From assembly GCA_030248215.1 (NCBI GenBank), contig JASANG010000039.1:287591-351590 (forward strand): a stretch of 64,000 nt of DNA, given 5' to 3'. This DNA comes from Enoplolaimus lenunculus (Eukaryota; Nematoda; Enoplea; Enoplida; Thoracostomopsidae). The notes below the pieces were generated by a model. It saw only the letters and a list, made by a program, of their open reading frames with translations, made no database searches and was not told the DNA's origin. Positions 1 to 12,567 of this stretch are shown here, in pieces (position 1 is the first letter of the stretch; each line of letters starts with the position of its first letter). The position numbers and the translations under genes are program-made.

Positions 1-2689
1 TCAATAGCATTCTAATTTGTCACAACCACAGTTTGAATCTTGCAATCTAAACCCTAAGCCGAAAGCCGCAGACAGCGCAGCACATATTGTCAACGAATAC
101 AAAGGTAAATTTTCAAACATACAAAGTACCGCAGTAGGGAATTTGAAATTTTACATCGTAAACAAAACTAACCTATTAAAATCTCGTAACTAAGTGTTAA
201 CTTCAAAATCACTCGCGGCCAAGAGATGCGCGGGAAACCCGTCATTTTAACGCCTTTGTTGAAAAACAAATTTCCAATAATAAAAACTTCAAAAAACACT
301 GGCATACATGGTCTCATAGAGAGAACGAAGCCTGATGGCAATCAGGGTACAAACGGATCTAGGGATGTGTCGATACAAAAAATTTTGCCGTTGCCGATAT
401 CGATGCAGCTTTTATTTTGAAATTTTGCCGATGCCGAACCGATGCCGATTCCAACTGTAGTAAACCATGCTTAATAAACAGATGAAGACTTAAACCTCAA
501 CCATCATAAACGATTAGTTTTATGAGAACGGTTCATTTCAATTAATTTGCTCAAACACAAACGCAAAAGAGATAACAGTTTTCCTGACCACGTCGGTCTC
601 GGTTAAAAACCGAGACCGAGCTAACAATATTTTCATCATTGTGCATAGTGTTCTGTTCGGCACTTGCACGTCAACAAAACTAAAATAATAATAAAGAGCA
701 TAACCCATAGATAATTAATTGAAAATGAAAACGGTTAGCGTCACAAAAACAATATATAATCATGCACGTGTATACTTAAATCCACGTCATGTTCAGATAG
801 ATAATAGAAAAAGTGAACACAAATTGACATGAACCGGGTAACTCGGTGTACTACTGCTAGCTAAGTGCAGCCATCGACGAATCCAGAGGGAGAGGCCACA
901 TCAGAATTTAATTTACCAGAAATTACCACAACGCCTGTGCCGTCTATGCCTTTTGGTCAAATGGACCCATACAAAATTCAGTTTGAAGCATACATATATA
1001 TTGATGACTTGTACATAATGAAATTGAAAACGTTTACCAATTAATCAAACATATCAAGTGAATTTTGTAGAAACTGATTAAACTTTGTATATTATATGTA
1101 TGAATATGAATACATACGCGTAATATCTAATATATATCACACAATAAAAAATATAAAAATGATTGATTTACATAAACGTTAAATAATGTATTGAGATTGT
1201 CACATCTTACAACAGATAATATTTCAAATTAAATCATCAACCATGGATTTTTTATCAGAATCTGGTTCTTATTCTAATTCGGAGTCGATGAAGCGGTTTA
1301 CAACCATTTCTAAGAAAAATTGATAAAATTAAAGTAATAAGTATGTATCATGGTGTAACCAGACCAGAATTCGAATTCTTGCTCCAGTTGACTCACAAAT
1401 CTGTTATTTTTTACTACCCCGGTTTCAAATTGCGACCGAATATCAAGGTGTGACCGCTGACCGGATGTTAATTTAGCAGATACCGGATATAGCATCGTAA
1501 CTTGTATATACAATATTTAAAGTACGTATTTGAGGTGCACAAAATACGTATGTGTTTACTAATCATATAATTGTTCTTTTGATTTTCGCATTGTTACTTC
1601 AATGTATTAAAACTATAAGTTCTTGATTTGCCCAGAAATAGAGATGGGCGGTCTCGGCAAGTCTCGGTATTTGGCTGGTCTGGGTCGCGATCTACTTTTT
1701 CAGACTCGATGGTTTGCAAACGGAGGCCAAAGAGGTGAAAAAGCGATAAGCAATCACAAGAATTTTCCTTTGAAAGCAGCTTTGGCCTGGAAGTACTTAC
1801 GCAGTTCGCCTACCAACAGAGACAGCGAACGACTGTGGACAACCGCTACCTGGTTACACAGCGATTTGAGAAACAAATGACCCCTCCGGTTACCCAAATT
1901 CTATTTTTGAAAGGAAACACAAAACACTTTGATTTTAATTGCTGAACATTGTTGGATTCGGCTTTTCACCAACCGAATCCGAATCCAAACCGCAACTTTG
2001 CCGAATCCGAAATTTTGTTGTCACCCTGGTTGATGTGTCTTTACATGCAAATACAGCACGATGTAACTTATGTACACTTGTAAAATCAATTTTATGGTAT
2101 TTGGCAGTTGGCACCACAACCTAAATCTCCGGTATCTGGTAGGTTTATAACACACGTATCCACGTCCTAAATGAGACCAACAATACACTTTTCTCCACAT
2201 GTTACTGATTTGGGAACCTTTTCGTTTTTCTGTTCTGCATAGACGTATTCTATACGTATTAGCGTAGAATAAAACGAGCAGAAAATAATCAAAACGACAT
2301 TACAAACTTAACTGTTCCAGTAACAAACTGCTTAGTGCCTGACCAAATTTTAAAAAATTGCAGGGGAGGGGTGAGAGATTTCCCTTGCGGGCAGAAATAA
2401 AAATGGGACAACGAAACTATCTGACAGACTAATATATATTATATGTTCTATGTATCCACAGGATATAAAACAAAACGTCACTTACATACGTAAGACTAGC
2501 AAACTGATCCGACAATGTTTGCCAACAATAAACAGAAACTTGTGTAAAACCGCAGAGATAAGACTGTAAATTTCATCTAAAAAGATATCGCTCATCAGTA
2601 ACTGCGTTTTAGCGACAGATTAGAGCCTTTCACGACCAGTCGTAATGGGACTACATTTATTGAGCGAAGCTCGAACACACGTAAGCAAT
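1..2689. other. Gene-free AT-rich stretch with element fragments
   Basis: No open frame here has splice signals or family resemblance. Two kinds of dispersed-repeat fragment can be seen. One is a 'ccgatgcc' motif block at about 360-455. The other is GGTCTCGG/CCGAGACC blocks at about 590-625 and 1640-1700, which match the longer GGTCTCGG elements at 3596-4369 and 21204-21554. The rest shows nothing I can name. Confidence 0.5.
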
Positions 2690-4560
2690 TAAGGTAATAT
2701 GCAAATTAGTTATTAGAAAACTATTCATTTATCGGTTTTGGAGGTTTGTAAGCAATTTTTTTTCAGACTCCTCGCACCCAAAAACCCTTCAGCCACCCTA
2801 ATAATTACTGCAATAATTTAAAAAGTCCTAATTTTGTCTTGTCAATTAAGCGAATGTGCAAATTAGCTATTAGCTAACTATTCCATAATCGGTTTTAAAG
2901 GTTTGTAGACAATTTATTCAGGTTCCTCGCACCCGAAAACCCATTATTGCTAAAATTAGATTCCTTGTAACCCGAATAATTACGTAGTGAAACATTGTAA
3001 AAACGCCCAATTTAGGCTTATCATTTATGCTTATGCAAATGATCTACAAGCTAACTACTGAATTATCGGTTTTAGACGTTTGTAAACAATTTATTCAGAT
3101 TCCTAGCACCAAAAAACCTTCAGAGAACCCGAATAATTATTGAAATAATTTAAAAAGACCTAATTTTGTCTTGTCAATTAAGCTAATATGAAAATTAGCT
3201 TTTAGCTAACTATTCAATTATCTGGTTTGGAGTTTTGTAAACAATTTATTCAAATTCCTCGCACCTAAAAACCCATTAGTGCTGAAATTATATTGCTTTT
3301 AACCTTAATAATTAGTGAAACATTGTAAACACTCCTAATTTAAGCTTATAAAATATGCTAATATGCAAATTATCTATTAGCTAACTGCTCAATTATCGGT
3401 TTTGGAGGTTTGCACACAATTTATTCAGATTCCTCGCACCCAAAAACCTTCAGTAAACCCTAATAATTATTGAAATTAATTTAAAAAGTTCTAGTTTTGT
3501 CTTGTCAATTAAGCTAATATGCAAATTAGCTATTAGCTAACTGTTCAATTATCGGTTTTGGAAGTTTGTATGCAATTTATTCAAATTCCTCGCAGCAGGG
3601 ATGGGAGTCTCGGTCTCGGTCTCGACAAGTCTCTGGATTTGGCAGGTCTCGGTCTCGGTTTTTTGAGTCTCGGTGGTTAGGAATCGAGACCGGAAGTCGA
3701 GAATTCAGCAAATGTTGGTGAACCTTACAAAGTCGAAGTTAATCACAGTTAACCGTTAGCTATGTCAATTGCTAATATATAGTCAACAGCAACGACTATG
3801 GAGTACGGCGACTTGGTTATACAGCGACTTGAGAAACAGAATGACACCTCAACGATTGTCAGAAATCCTTTTTTAAAGGAAATCCAAAACTGTTAGACTC
3901 GGTTGTTTAGCGACATAAACAATACTTTTTATTGTTATGCACAGGGTTCTAACACAACAGGAACAATATTAGCCGGTAACAGCAACAGGAAAAGTCTTTG
4001 AACTTTTCGTCGGAAGAAAAGGAACGGAAACTGGCATTTGTGAAAATTCACCACCGAAGTACCCCAGGTGTAATGTAGCCACAAACGAATTCTAGTGAAA
4101 CCCTGGTGCATACTTGAATTTCAGTATGGCTGTATTGATAAACAAGTGATGCCTACTGAATAAAATTTCGCTGTGAAACTGTCAATTTTCATGGCTGCGC
4201 AATATTTACGAGTAGATAGATATTAAGAAAATCATAAAAAAACTTTCAAAACCGCAAAAAACTTTCAAAAAAAGAATTAAACTAATTTACTTTAAAAATT
4301 CAAATTTTTTTCGGTAAAGATCAAAAACTGACCGAGACCGAGACTTTTCTTGACCGGTCTCGGGATTTCTCGCACCCAAAAACCCTTTAATGCTAAAATG
4401 AGATTACTTCTAACCGTAATAATTAGTGAAATATTGCAGAAAGTCCTAATTTAGGCTTAATTAATTATGCAAATAAGCCTGTAGCTAATAAACAGCTTAA
4501 AATTTTAAAACTCCAATCCGAGGTTAACACCCCCGGATAATTGGCTTTCAAACAACGAAA
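2690..4560. repeat. Dimeric tandem satellite (about 157 + 174 bp units), interrupted
   Basis: The phrase 'cctcgcaccc-aaaaacc' recurs at about 2771, 2927, 3101, 3259, 3432 and 3588, and again at 4370. Spacing alternates between about 157 and 174 bp. The two unit types differ in the segment after the phrase: one has 'aataatttaaaaag-tcctaattttgtc', the other 'gtgaaacattgtaaa-actcctaattta'. The true repeat is therefore a dimer of about 331 bp. The array is split by an unrelated element at 3596-4369 and ends in degenerate sequence near 4560. Confidence 0.75.
3596..4369. mobile_element. Non-autonomous hAT-like element, GGTCTCGG family
   Basis: This block of about 774 bp interrupts a satellite unit. 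It begins CAGGGATGGGAGTCTCGG and ends with CCGAGACC-type repeats and 'cggtctcgggattt'. The satellite phrase continues directly on its right. Flanks read CCTCGCAG on the left and TCTCGCAC on the right, a plausible degenerate 8-bp target duplication. A CAGGG start with an 8-bp duplication fits hAT elements. No transposase is encoded. A second copy lies at 21204-21554, with fragments near 590, 1645, 26417 and 29363. Confidence 0.6.
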
Positions 4561-5021
4561 AGTTTATCAAAATCGGTTCAGCCGTTTTTGAGATTCTTTT
4601 CAGACGGACAGACGAACGGCCGGACGGACATCCACCTTTCGACTCCCAAGTACAAAACATAAAACGCTTCGCGAAACTCTTTCGCTTCGCTCAAAAATGT
4701 AGCTGCGGATGCAGTTGGGCTTGAACCCACGACGTATGAAAAATATTTGCAATAAAATAAAATTCAGTACAAAATTTAACACCAGCGTAACTTTTGCTTT
4801 TTGCAAGAAAAACCAATATCTGAAAGAGAATTTTAGTCATATCTGATATTGTGCGCGTCCTAAAAACTTAGGTAACTTGTTCTGTTGGCATCTGGGTCAA
4901 TTTAGTGGACAGCGACACAGAGGTAGCAATGTTCTTAATCCGGTTTGCTAAGAAACATTACATAAACGCTTTTACTATCTATTTTATCCTGCTTGCATGC
5001 ATTGGTTTCTTACGTGTATTT

Positions 5022-5338
5022 CAGGATGCAACCAGAATTCCGGCTGGAAAACGTGATTGGTATATCCAACAATATTTTTTAAAATTTTCCAAGCGTGTTT
5101 TACCAAATTTTTAATTCATGTCAAATATATATACTTCACACTCAAATTAACAACATAGAACGTTTACAAAATAAAAAACCTTTAAATTACGCATCACTAT
5201 TAGATTTTGAGTTTGTTAAAACTTGGATCCTAAATTGCTTACAAAAATATCACGGTTGCATATTTTGGACTTTCCGGTTCCGGTTTATATTTCTTCACTT
5301 TCCGATTCTGATACATATTTTGTAATTCCGATTACACC
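5022..5338. mobile_element. hAT-like MITE, CCGGAATT family (degenerate)
   Basis: The left end reads CAGGATGCAACCAGAATTCC and the right end is its approximate inverse, ending ATTACACCCTG. The interior has scattered 'ccggttccgg' words, as in the better copies at 5484-5868 and 6398-6703. No clear target duplication remains. It is probably an older copy of the same family. Confidence 0.5.
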
Positions 5339-5355
5339 CTGGTTTTGCTTGTCAG

Positions 5356-6181
5356 CAGGGTGCAAATTGGAACTGGATTATACCGGAATCGGAATCGGAA
5401 CAGCAAATTTATACCGGAATGGGAATTGGAAACGGTATCTGAACTACAAATTTTGTGACGTTACAGATAATGTGTATTAACAGCAGGGTGCAACCGGAAT
5501 TACAATTTACCGGAACCGGAATTTGAAAATTTTACCGGAACCGGAACCGGAAAATGAAAAATGCATTTCACCAAAAATTTCATTTTAATCTTATTTTTTG
5601 CTCTATTATTTGTGAAATAACCTTAGTCGAACATAGGTATTTATTTTATTTGTTGTATTTTAGATTTTGATCATCGACTGAAGTGAAATCCACCATCAAT
5701 GGCTTATATTCGGAGTACAAGTGGCTTTCAAAAGAGATTCTTAAAAATTAGCAAAGTTAAGAAAACGGCCAAATTATAATACCGGAATTTTTAAATCCGG
5801 TAAAAATTTACCGGAACCGGAAGGTGAAAAAATGCCGGAACCGGAACCGGAATTCCGGTTGCACCCTGATTAACAGGTATAATATTGATTTGGGGCATCT
5901 GTTGGCTGGCAACAATTCTCAAAAACTTCGCATGAACAAATTTGCAATAACTTTTGGTTCTATATAAAAAGCTAACCTACAATCAATTATTGATGAGTTA
6001 ACTTCTCGATATCAATTTAATAGATAAATGATACAGAATTTTTATGCAACATATCACAACAAGTAGGTCATAAATAAAAATGTCAAAATTCCGATTCCGA
6101 TTGATTGTTCCAACGGAATCGGAATTGGAACTCGTTTTAAATCGGTATACTAACCGGAATTGGAATTCCGGTTGCACCCTG
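5356..6181. mobile_element. hAT-like MITE hosting a nested copy
   Basis: The ends are CAGGGTGCAAATTGGAA and, inverted, AATTCCGGTTGCACCCTG. Flanking 8-mers CTTGTCAG (5348-5355) and CTTGCCAG (6182-6189) match at 7 of 8 bases, which is the 8-bp duplication of hAT insertions. The middle contains a second complete family member (5484-5868), so two insertions occurred in order. No protein is encoded; the interior is 'ccggaa' words. Confidence 0.8.
5484..5868. mobile_element. hAT-like MITE with perfect 8-bp target duplication
   Basis: This 385-bp element starts CAGGGTGCAACCGGAATT and ends with the inverse, AATTCCGGTTGCACCCTG. The 8-mer ATTAACAG is present intact on both sides (5476-5483 and 5869-5876). 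The perfect duplication and clean ends mark it as the younger insertion inside the 5356-6181 copy. Internal sequence is AT-rich plus 'ccggaaccgg' runs, with no coding capacity. Confidence 0.9.
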
Positions 6182-6397
6182 CTTGCCAGTTTGACTGGAT
6201 ACCGTGTTCATACCGCAGCAATTTGCCATTGCGTCCACGAAGTAGCCTCCACGTCAATAAAAGTGAAAACATGAACATCAGACCCTTTAATTAAGCAGCT
6301 AGCAAAGCAGACTACACAGCGGTAAAATGCTGATTCACTTGTGATGGCTTCATTTGAAGCAGCAGTAAAGAATACAGAACAACCAAGATAGATGCAT

Positions 6398-6703
6398 CAG
6401 GGTGCAACTGGAATTTCGGTTCCGGTTCCGATAAGTTTTTACTGGAATTAAAAAAATCCGGTGTTAAATTTTGGTCAATGGAAATTAATTGCACTTAAGT
6501 GGATTATTAAAATCTAAAATACAGCGGATAAAGTGAATACATATCCCCAACTAAGCGTTATATATTTCACCAATAATATTGCAAAAAAGAAATTTTCGGC
6601 GCATGTATTTTTCATTTTCCGGTTCCGGTTCCTGTTCCATTTGCGGTAATTTTGTCAAATTCGGGTTCCAGTTCCGGTACATTGTAATTACGGTTGCACC
6701 CTG
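6398..6703. mobile_element. hAT-like MITE, CCGGAATT family
   Basis: Ends are CAGGGTGCAACTGGAATTTC and, inverted, ATTACGGTTGCACCCTG. The flanks AGATGCAT (6390-6397) and ACATGCCT (6704-6711) match at 6 of 8 positions and are taken as an aged target duplication. The interior repeats 'ttccggttcc'. Same family as 5484-5868. Confidence 0.75.
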
Positions 6704-7063
6704 ACATGCCTCTAATGTTGAGCTTCTTTTAATTCATGGGAACAGAAAAACTCGGACCATGGTATCGAAACCTAATAACAGCGCTCATTTACCAAGCCTT
6801 CTCAACTTTATGACAGAATTAACCTGGGCGCAAGTACATATTTAATGCCGCACTGGATCGTTTTTTCGAAATTTAGGCGAAGTATATATTACTGGAATAA
6901 CCCAAATATATAAGGCTGAGCACGAATGTCAAAATTTTCAAAAAACTCCCGTTCTCGTGGCAGAAGAAGACAACTGTTGGTATATCTGGTGTAACATGTG
7001 TATATGCATAGTGTAAGACGCATGGATACACGAGCACAGCTATTACTTAAAAAAATTATATCG

Positions 7064-7133
7064 GCCATGTGGTGTAATGAGTATCGCGCTTGACTCTCTA
7101 GCGAGAGGTCCGAGGTTCGGTTCCCGGCATGGC
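7064..7133 (+). repeat. tRNA-like sequence (tRNA pseudogene or SINE head)
   Basis: About 70 bases can be folded roughly like a tRNA. GCCATG at the start pairs with CATGGC at the end, GTGGTGTAATGAGTATCGC resembles an A box with D loop, and GAGGTTCGGTTCCCGGC is a good B box with T arm. The anticodon region (CTCTCTAGCGAGAG) folds as its own hairpin and does not give a normal 7-base loop with U33. A functional tRNA is therefore doubtful, and a tRNA-derived repeat or decayed gene is more likely. Confidence 0.45.
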
Positions 7134-7139
7134 AACATG

Positions 7140-8317
7140 TTTCGGACAAATTAAGGGAAAACCCATGTATATACACAGTACTTCAAGAAAAGGACCGTGC
7201 AATTCTGACAATAAAATTTGTTCAATTGTTGTAGCCGATAAACAGCAATTCTTTGATCAGATTTTGAAAGGATCGAGTACAAGTGTGAAATAAATTAATG
7301 ATACGTAACAACTCTGCTAGGTGCTACCTGGTTCCGAATATGTCGTTCTCGTTATAACATTCCTGTTTTATTGCGCTCTATCGCGATCTGGCACGGATGA
7401 AACTTCAAAAATTGTTGGGGTACTAGCTATGCATTTCCGGTTTCTTTAAATTCGAATCCAAAATGTTTCTCAATAGATATTGATAGTATCAGAATTTAAG
7501 GTAAATGTTGTACAACATGACTGAAACATAACTTCCGCTAGTAAATTAAGTCAAATTTGACTATGACATGGGCCCATGTTACTTTAAAGGGCGGCCAGGT
7601 TTAGGGTGGGTATATATAACAGTAGGTTTAGATTCTAGATTACATTTTTTGATTAGGTTTTAGGCTTAGGCTTAAGCTTAGGATTAGGCTTTAGGAATGC
7701 GCTTAATCCAGTATTTATGCCCATAAAAGTTAGATTGGCCCTTACGTGTGACTCGAATCTATGTATAATTTTTTACTAATATGAAATATTACAGCAGAAA
7801 AACACAAATTTTTTCTTTTCAAGAAATATACTATATATATAGTTATTGTATATTCTGAAATCATTTTTCAATTTTAGTATAATTCTACAGGACATTCAAG
7901 CAAGCTATATTTCGAATGTCATGTGATATTGCAGTACAAACAGTGAATGCCACATCAGGACAGCAGGCAATTCAATTTTTTCAATTGGATAGCGAAACAA
8001 CTTGCAGCCAAACTGTAAACCGCTAATAGGGACAAAACGTGTTACAGGTTTACCCCAGATAACGGAAATTCTGTTATTTTTTCTTTTAAATTAGTATATA
8101 AATCACGTATATATCTCACAATTTTTCGCTAACGATATATTCTGCAACTGCATGAAAAATAAAAATTATTAAATTCATCCTAAAAAGTTTCGATGCATCC
8201 GCCATTTTTTCTTTAATTTTTATCGAGAACCTGTGAATTTTTTGAAGCTTTTATAGTTCAATATCCGTTATTCGTTTCCGTTATTTTAATCACTACCCGT
8301 TTCAGTTTTCGTTGTCT
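7140..8317. other. Gene-free stretch
   Basis: No supported gene. A short TTAGGC-like run ('ggcttaggcttaagctta') lies near 7660-7690. The segment around 7915-8060 resembles repeat sequence seen again near 32230-32350 and 49560-49700, so part of it is dispersed repeat. Otherwise nothing is recognised. Confidence 0.45.
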
Positions 8318-9205
8318 TTATGGAACATCCACGTTATTTATAATTCACGCGCTACTGCAAAAAAATGTCTGGGTCTGAGTAAAGACCGATGTCGTTAAAC
8401 ACCTTCTATTACGAGACCACTATAAAGTCCGGTAGTCCATAACGAGGACGCAAAGACATATTGCACTGTGTTCATATAGCATCGCAAACATACATATAAC
8501 AACAACACAAACAACAAACACTAATTTTAGCGTTTGTTGGCTTTTACAATGTTCAGTTTATAAGTGATCTAATTTAGCATTCTTCATTGGAAGAGGATAT
8601 TTTTTTAAAATATTATATTTCTAAAACTTGATTAGTAAATATTTCAATATTGCAAGATTACAAACTCGTCTATTGCTATCGAATAAAAAATGTCACGCAT
8701 GCGAGCTCCTAAGTCTTTAGCTATCTTTCCTAACAATTTGATGATCTGAAGGCGAGACTCTTTTCCAATTTGTGTTACCCTGCTGACATATTTTAAGCTA
8801 TTCTCTAGAAAATACTATTCAAAAGTTACTAAATATTACAAAGAACATGTTCTGCTGGCGATAAATGGTCAATTTGTTATTTAAAAGCAACTGGCTTTTG
8901 TCCAGAGTCTGTCAGAAGTGTAGCCGTCAAAGATATAGACACAAATATTTTCGGAAGGAACTTAGCTTTGCATTTATACAGGGTCTGTTCGAAGGAACTC
9001 GTATGGTCAGACACTTTTACAGGCTTCAAGCGAAACATATCCTTAGTCCCTTCGAAGGACACTTTTACCTAGTTAATAGTGTCTACGTACCGCATTAAAT
9101 TGTACTTACACGCTAGTTGCAGCTTCGATTTGTACACATCCCTACCGTGTGGTTGGACAAATTTTTATATTAGCGCGCGTATTATAATGTGAATGACCCA
9201 TTACT
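8318..9205. mobile_element. MITE with ATGGGACATCCACGTTA-type ends
   Basis: The left end ('atggaacatccacgttattt') is the approximate inverse of the right end ('tataatgtgaatgacccat'), and both run into a shared 'cacgcgct' block. The smaller member at 12568-13070 has the same ends. Internal open frames are short and unconvincing. No clear target duplication was found. Confidence 0.55.
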
Positions 9206-9218
9206 AAACTTTCTTATG

Positions 9219-10558
9219 CGGGGTTCATGTTATAACCGGGGAAGGCGGGACACGGTTTGTCCTATGTTGATTCGACATCAACGTTAAAATTCGAGCTCTT
9301 ATATCGGGTCAACAGACAAAACTCGAAGGTCATATGACATTAGCTGACAAACCACCGCTCTCAAATGATCAATGTGTACAAGGGACGGTATGTCACATGA
9401 TACTGTGGGACATTTATGCGAATATCATCATATTCCAAAATTTCAACGAATATCACATGATATTCAGCAGGACAGTGTAACCTTTGGGTACTAATAAATG
9501 AACAAAAAGTTGGACGGCACCCGCACAAATGTGCTTTAAGTACCAAATACACGCCTGCAAATTGTTTCCGACACAAAAGCACTTAGAACCACAGATTCAA
9601 AATTCAAAAATTCAAATTTCAAATTCTAATGTATGATATTTAACAGGACAATTTGAGTATGTTACCTCATGCGGGGTTCACGTTATAACCGGTGCAGCTT
9701 GGGACACGTTTTGTCCCTATTAGACTATTGGGTCACATTTTGTCTGCTTATAAACCCCATATCGTATTCAAAAATTCGTATTTGTCTGCTATTATCATGT
9801 GTGGATCACCTTTTGTACTTCAATATCATATGATATTCGAGGTATTTTCCGCGAATATCATATGACATACTTTCAAATGTCTGCACACTTGAGGTAACAT
9901 ACCCAAATTGTCCTGTTGAATATCATATGATACTAAATTGTGAAATTTGAATTTTGAAGCTGTGGTTCTAAGCGATTTTGTGTCGGAAACGATTTGCAGG
10001 CACGTATTTGGTATTTAAAGCACATTTGTGCCGATGCCGTCCAACTTTGTATTCATTTATTAGTACCCAAAGATTACATTGTCCCGCTGAATATCATATG
10101 ATATTCGTTGAAATTTTGGAATATCATATGATATTCGCATAAATGTCCCACATATCACGTGACATACCGTCCCTTGTACACATTGATCATTTGAGAGCGG
10201 TGGCTTGTAAGTAAATGTCATATGGCATTCGAGTTTTGTCTGTTCACCCGATATGGTGCTCGAATTTTAACGTTGGCGTCGAATTAACATGGGACAAACC
10301 GTGTCCCGCCTGCCCCGGTTATAACGTGAACCCCGCATCAAGTATGCAGACATTTGAAATTATATCATATGATATTCGCAGACAATACCTCGAATACCAT
10401 ATGATATTGAAGAACAAAATGTGACCTACACACGATAATAACAGACAAATACGAATTTTTGAATACGATATGGGGTCTATAAGCAGACAAAATGTTACCC
10501 AATAGTCTAGTAGGAATAAAACATGTCCAAAGCTGCCCCGGTTATAACGTGTACTCCG
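9219..10558. mobile_element. Compound foldback element, interleaved inverted repeats
   Basis: Four blocks lie in the order A-B-A'-B'. A (9219-9667) is the inverse of A' (9890-10338), and B (9668-9889) is the inverse of B' (10339-10558). A and B both begin GCGGGGTTCA(C/T)GTTATAACC, and A' and B' end with its inverse. The blocks contain repeated ATATCATATGATATTC palindromes. The pattern suggests one long-armed element inserted in or beside another. A related end, with a different interior, is found at 30736-31251. Confidence 0.65.
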
Positions 10559-10894
10559 TATTAGGGGGAAACAGTAAGGTAAGGCGGCCGTATCATTTTA
10601 TCACAAAAAATTTCCTAAACCATTTTATTATAATACAAACGTTTTTTAGGTGCAAAAAATGTAAGGTAGAGGAACCTTACCATATTATTACAATAAAATT
10701 TCAGGAGGGGTGTGCGCACACCCACCCTCCTCTAGATCCTCTAGAGCCCGCTATCTCACTATACCGAAATCGACTTAATTAAGACTAATTTTTTGCTTTG
10801 GCTTAGGCTAAAGCTTTGTTTTTGCAGGGCGTATCCGGTTACTCGCTGTGTTTTAGAGTTGGGTTTTACGCCGAGGAAACTTAAACTTAGGAAT
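10559..10894. other. Gene-free spacer
   Basis: Contains a short direct repeat pair ('gtaaggcggccgtatcatttta' against 'gtagaggaaccttaccatatta', similar in pattern) and a TTAGGC-like word near 10800. No gene is seen. Confidence 0.4.
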
Positions 10895-12468
10895 TATAGA
10901 TGGGAACCGGTTATCCGGATATGAAAAATATCCGGATATGTATCCGAAATGAAACGTGTATCCGGATATCCGGATATCCGAATATTTGCCGGATATCCGA
11001 AATGCTTTTGTGTAAAATTTTTTTAGAATAATTTGCATGGTTTCACCACCAAAGTAGCCGGAGCCAGGGTTGTTGGCCGAAAAAAATTACCGGACAAAAT
11101 GTTTTTTCATTTTCTCCCTTTTTTCTGAGAGGGTAGAAAAAAATGGAAAAAATAGAAAAATATTAAACGATTCCTAAATATAATTTGTAAAGTTATGGTA
11201 TAAAATAACGTTTTTAGGTGACATCCAACTAATTTTCATGCAACACATTAACAGTGACCGTGTATATATGTCTACCAGGACACATTATATGTCCGGAAAA
11301 CGCGAAAATTGCAGCATATGAATATATAAATGAATTTCAGAATTGTCACTTTGCCACGAGATTCTATGTAAAACAACATATGCAACTTGTTCGGTTTACT
11401 GACCAGATTTCGTCGACAGTGGGGCGGCCAAAGTTAGGGTGCTCAACATTGAAAGCTTGCTTTTACCGTGTGATTTAACACAAGAATACGTCCAGCTTCA
11501 ACCTCGCTTTGCTCGCGAGGTTGTAGCAATTGAAAGGCTTCGCTGTCAGAAAAAACCCAAAAGTATATTGTGATTTAATATACCTATACTTAAGAAAAAA
11601 CAAGCGTGACTTGTTTAACTCGCTCCACTCATGAGTTTCTGATGTTCCGATGACCTTCTCCTGTTATTCCATGCCAAATCTTAAATTTTTAAAAAATTCG
11701 AATTTTAAGGTTCCAAATTCCTCCACTGGAGTCAAAATGTTTGTCGAAAAATTATACAAATATACACCATTTGACACAGGTTGCGAAGCTAAGACGAATA
11801 TTGACAAATATTTTCCAATCAGACGTCTCCCAAACGAGTAAGTGATTATATATTTTATCCAACTTATCGAAAAAAATTTGGGTCCCATGGGGAACTTGTG
11901 GCCTTAAAAATCGAATTTTTCAAAAATTCTGATTTGGAATGTTTATTTGCCTTGTATCGAAAGCTGTAGCCATAATGCAAGGTTATTATTATGAACGTAT
12001 TTTGAAAACTTAAGTACGCTTCAAAGTTTTGAACTCACCTTTATTTGGTTCTGGAGTCATTTATGCGCTACAATTAGGAATAAATGACATTTATGGACTC
12101 TAATTAGGGTTTAGGGACTTTATGCGCTTATGAAGTCTTATATTAGGGATACAGACTCCTATTGATTAGGACTCAAAATGGTACCCCCTCTTTTATTCAG
12201 GTCACTGCAGTACTGGCATAATAAATACCGTTTTTAGAATTGTATCTTTTATGCTCATATCAATTTGCTTGAGGGTCAGGGTACTTCCTTTAGAGCAACA
12301 AGTTAAAACAAGCGCTTCAGAAACGAAAATTGAGGTTCGGAAACTCAAAAAACACAAAATCGAGTTTCGGATATCCGAAATAGAAAATTTCATTTCGGAT
12401 ATCCGGATAAACATCCGGCAAGAATGGGCGGATATCCGGATATGAAAAAAAACCGATGCCCATCACTA
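10895..12468. mobile_element. Non-autonomous hAT-like element, ATCCGGATAT family, 8-bp TSD
   Basis: The 8-mer TTAGGAAT lies immediately outside both ends (10887-10894 and 12469-12476). The left end reads TATAGATGGGAACCGGTT and the right end, inverted, TAGTGATGGGCATCGGTTT. Subterminal regions on both sides are rich in 'atccggatatccgg'. The interior (about 1.3 kb) has only short open frames and no transposase that I recognise. A related decayed MITE end lies near 11965-12213. Confidence 0.8.
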
Positions 12469-12567
12469 TTAGGAATGTGTTTTGTTTCATTATTGGTCCA
12501 AATCTTCAGGACGCGCTCTTCTCTTAATAATATATATCGGAACGTAATGCCAATTTGGCTCCTCATA

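Noticed and set aside
7064-7133. Functional tRNA gene
   Set aside because: The anticodon arm does not form a normal loop; kept only as a tRNA-like repeat.
10215-10782. Short plus-strand frames with PGYN motifs
   Set aside because: They are translations of the GGTTATAACGTG ends of the foldback element.
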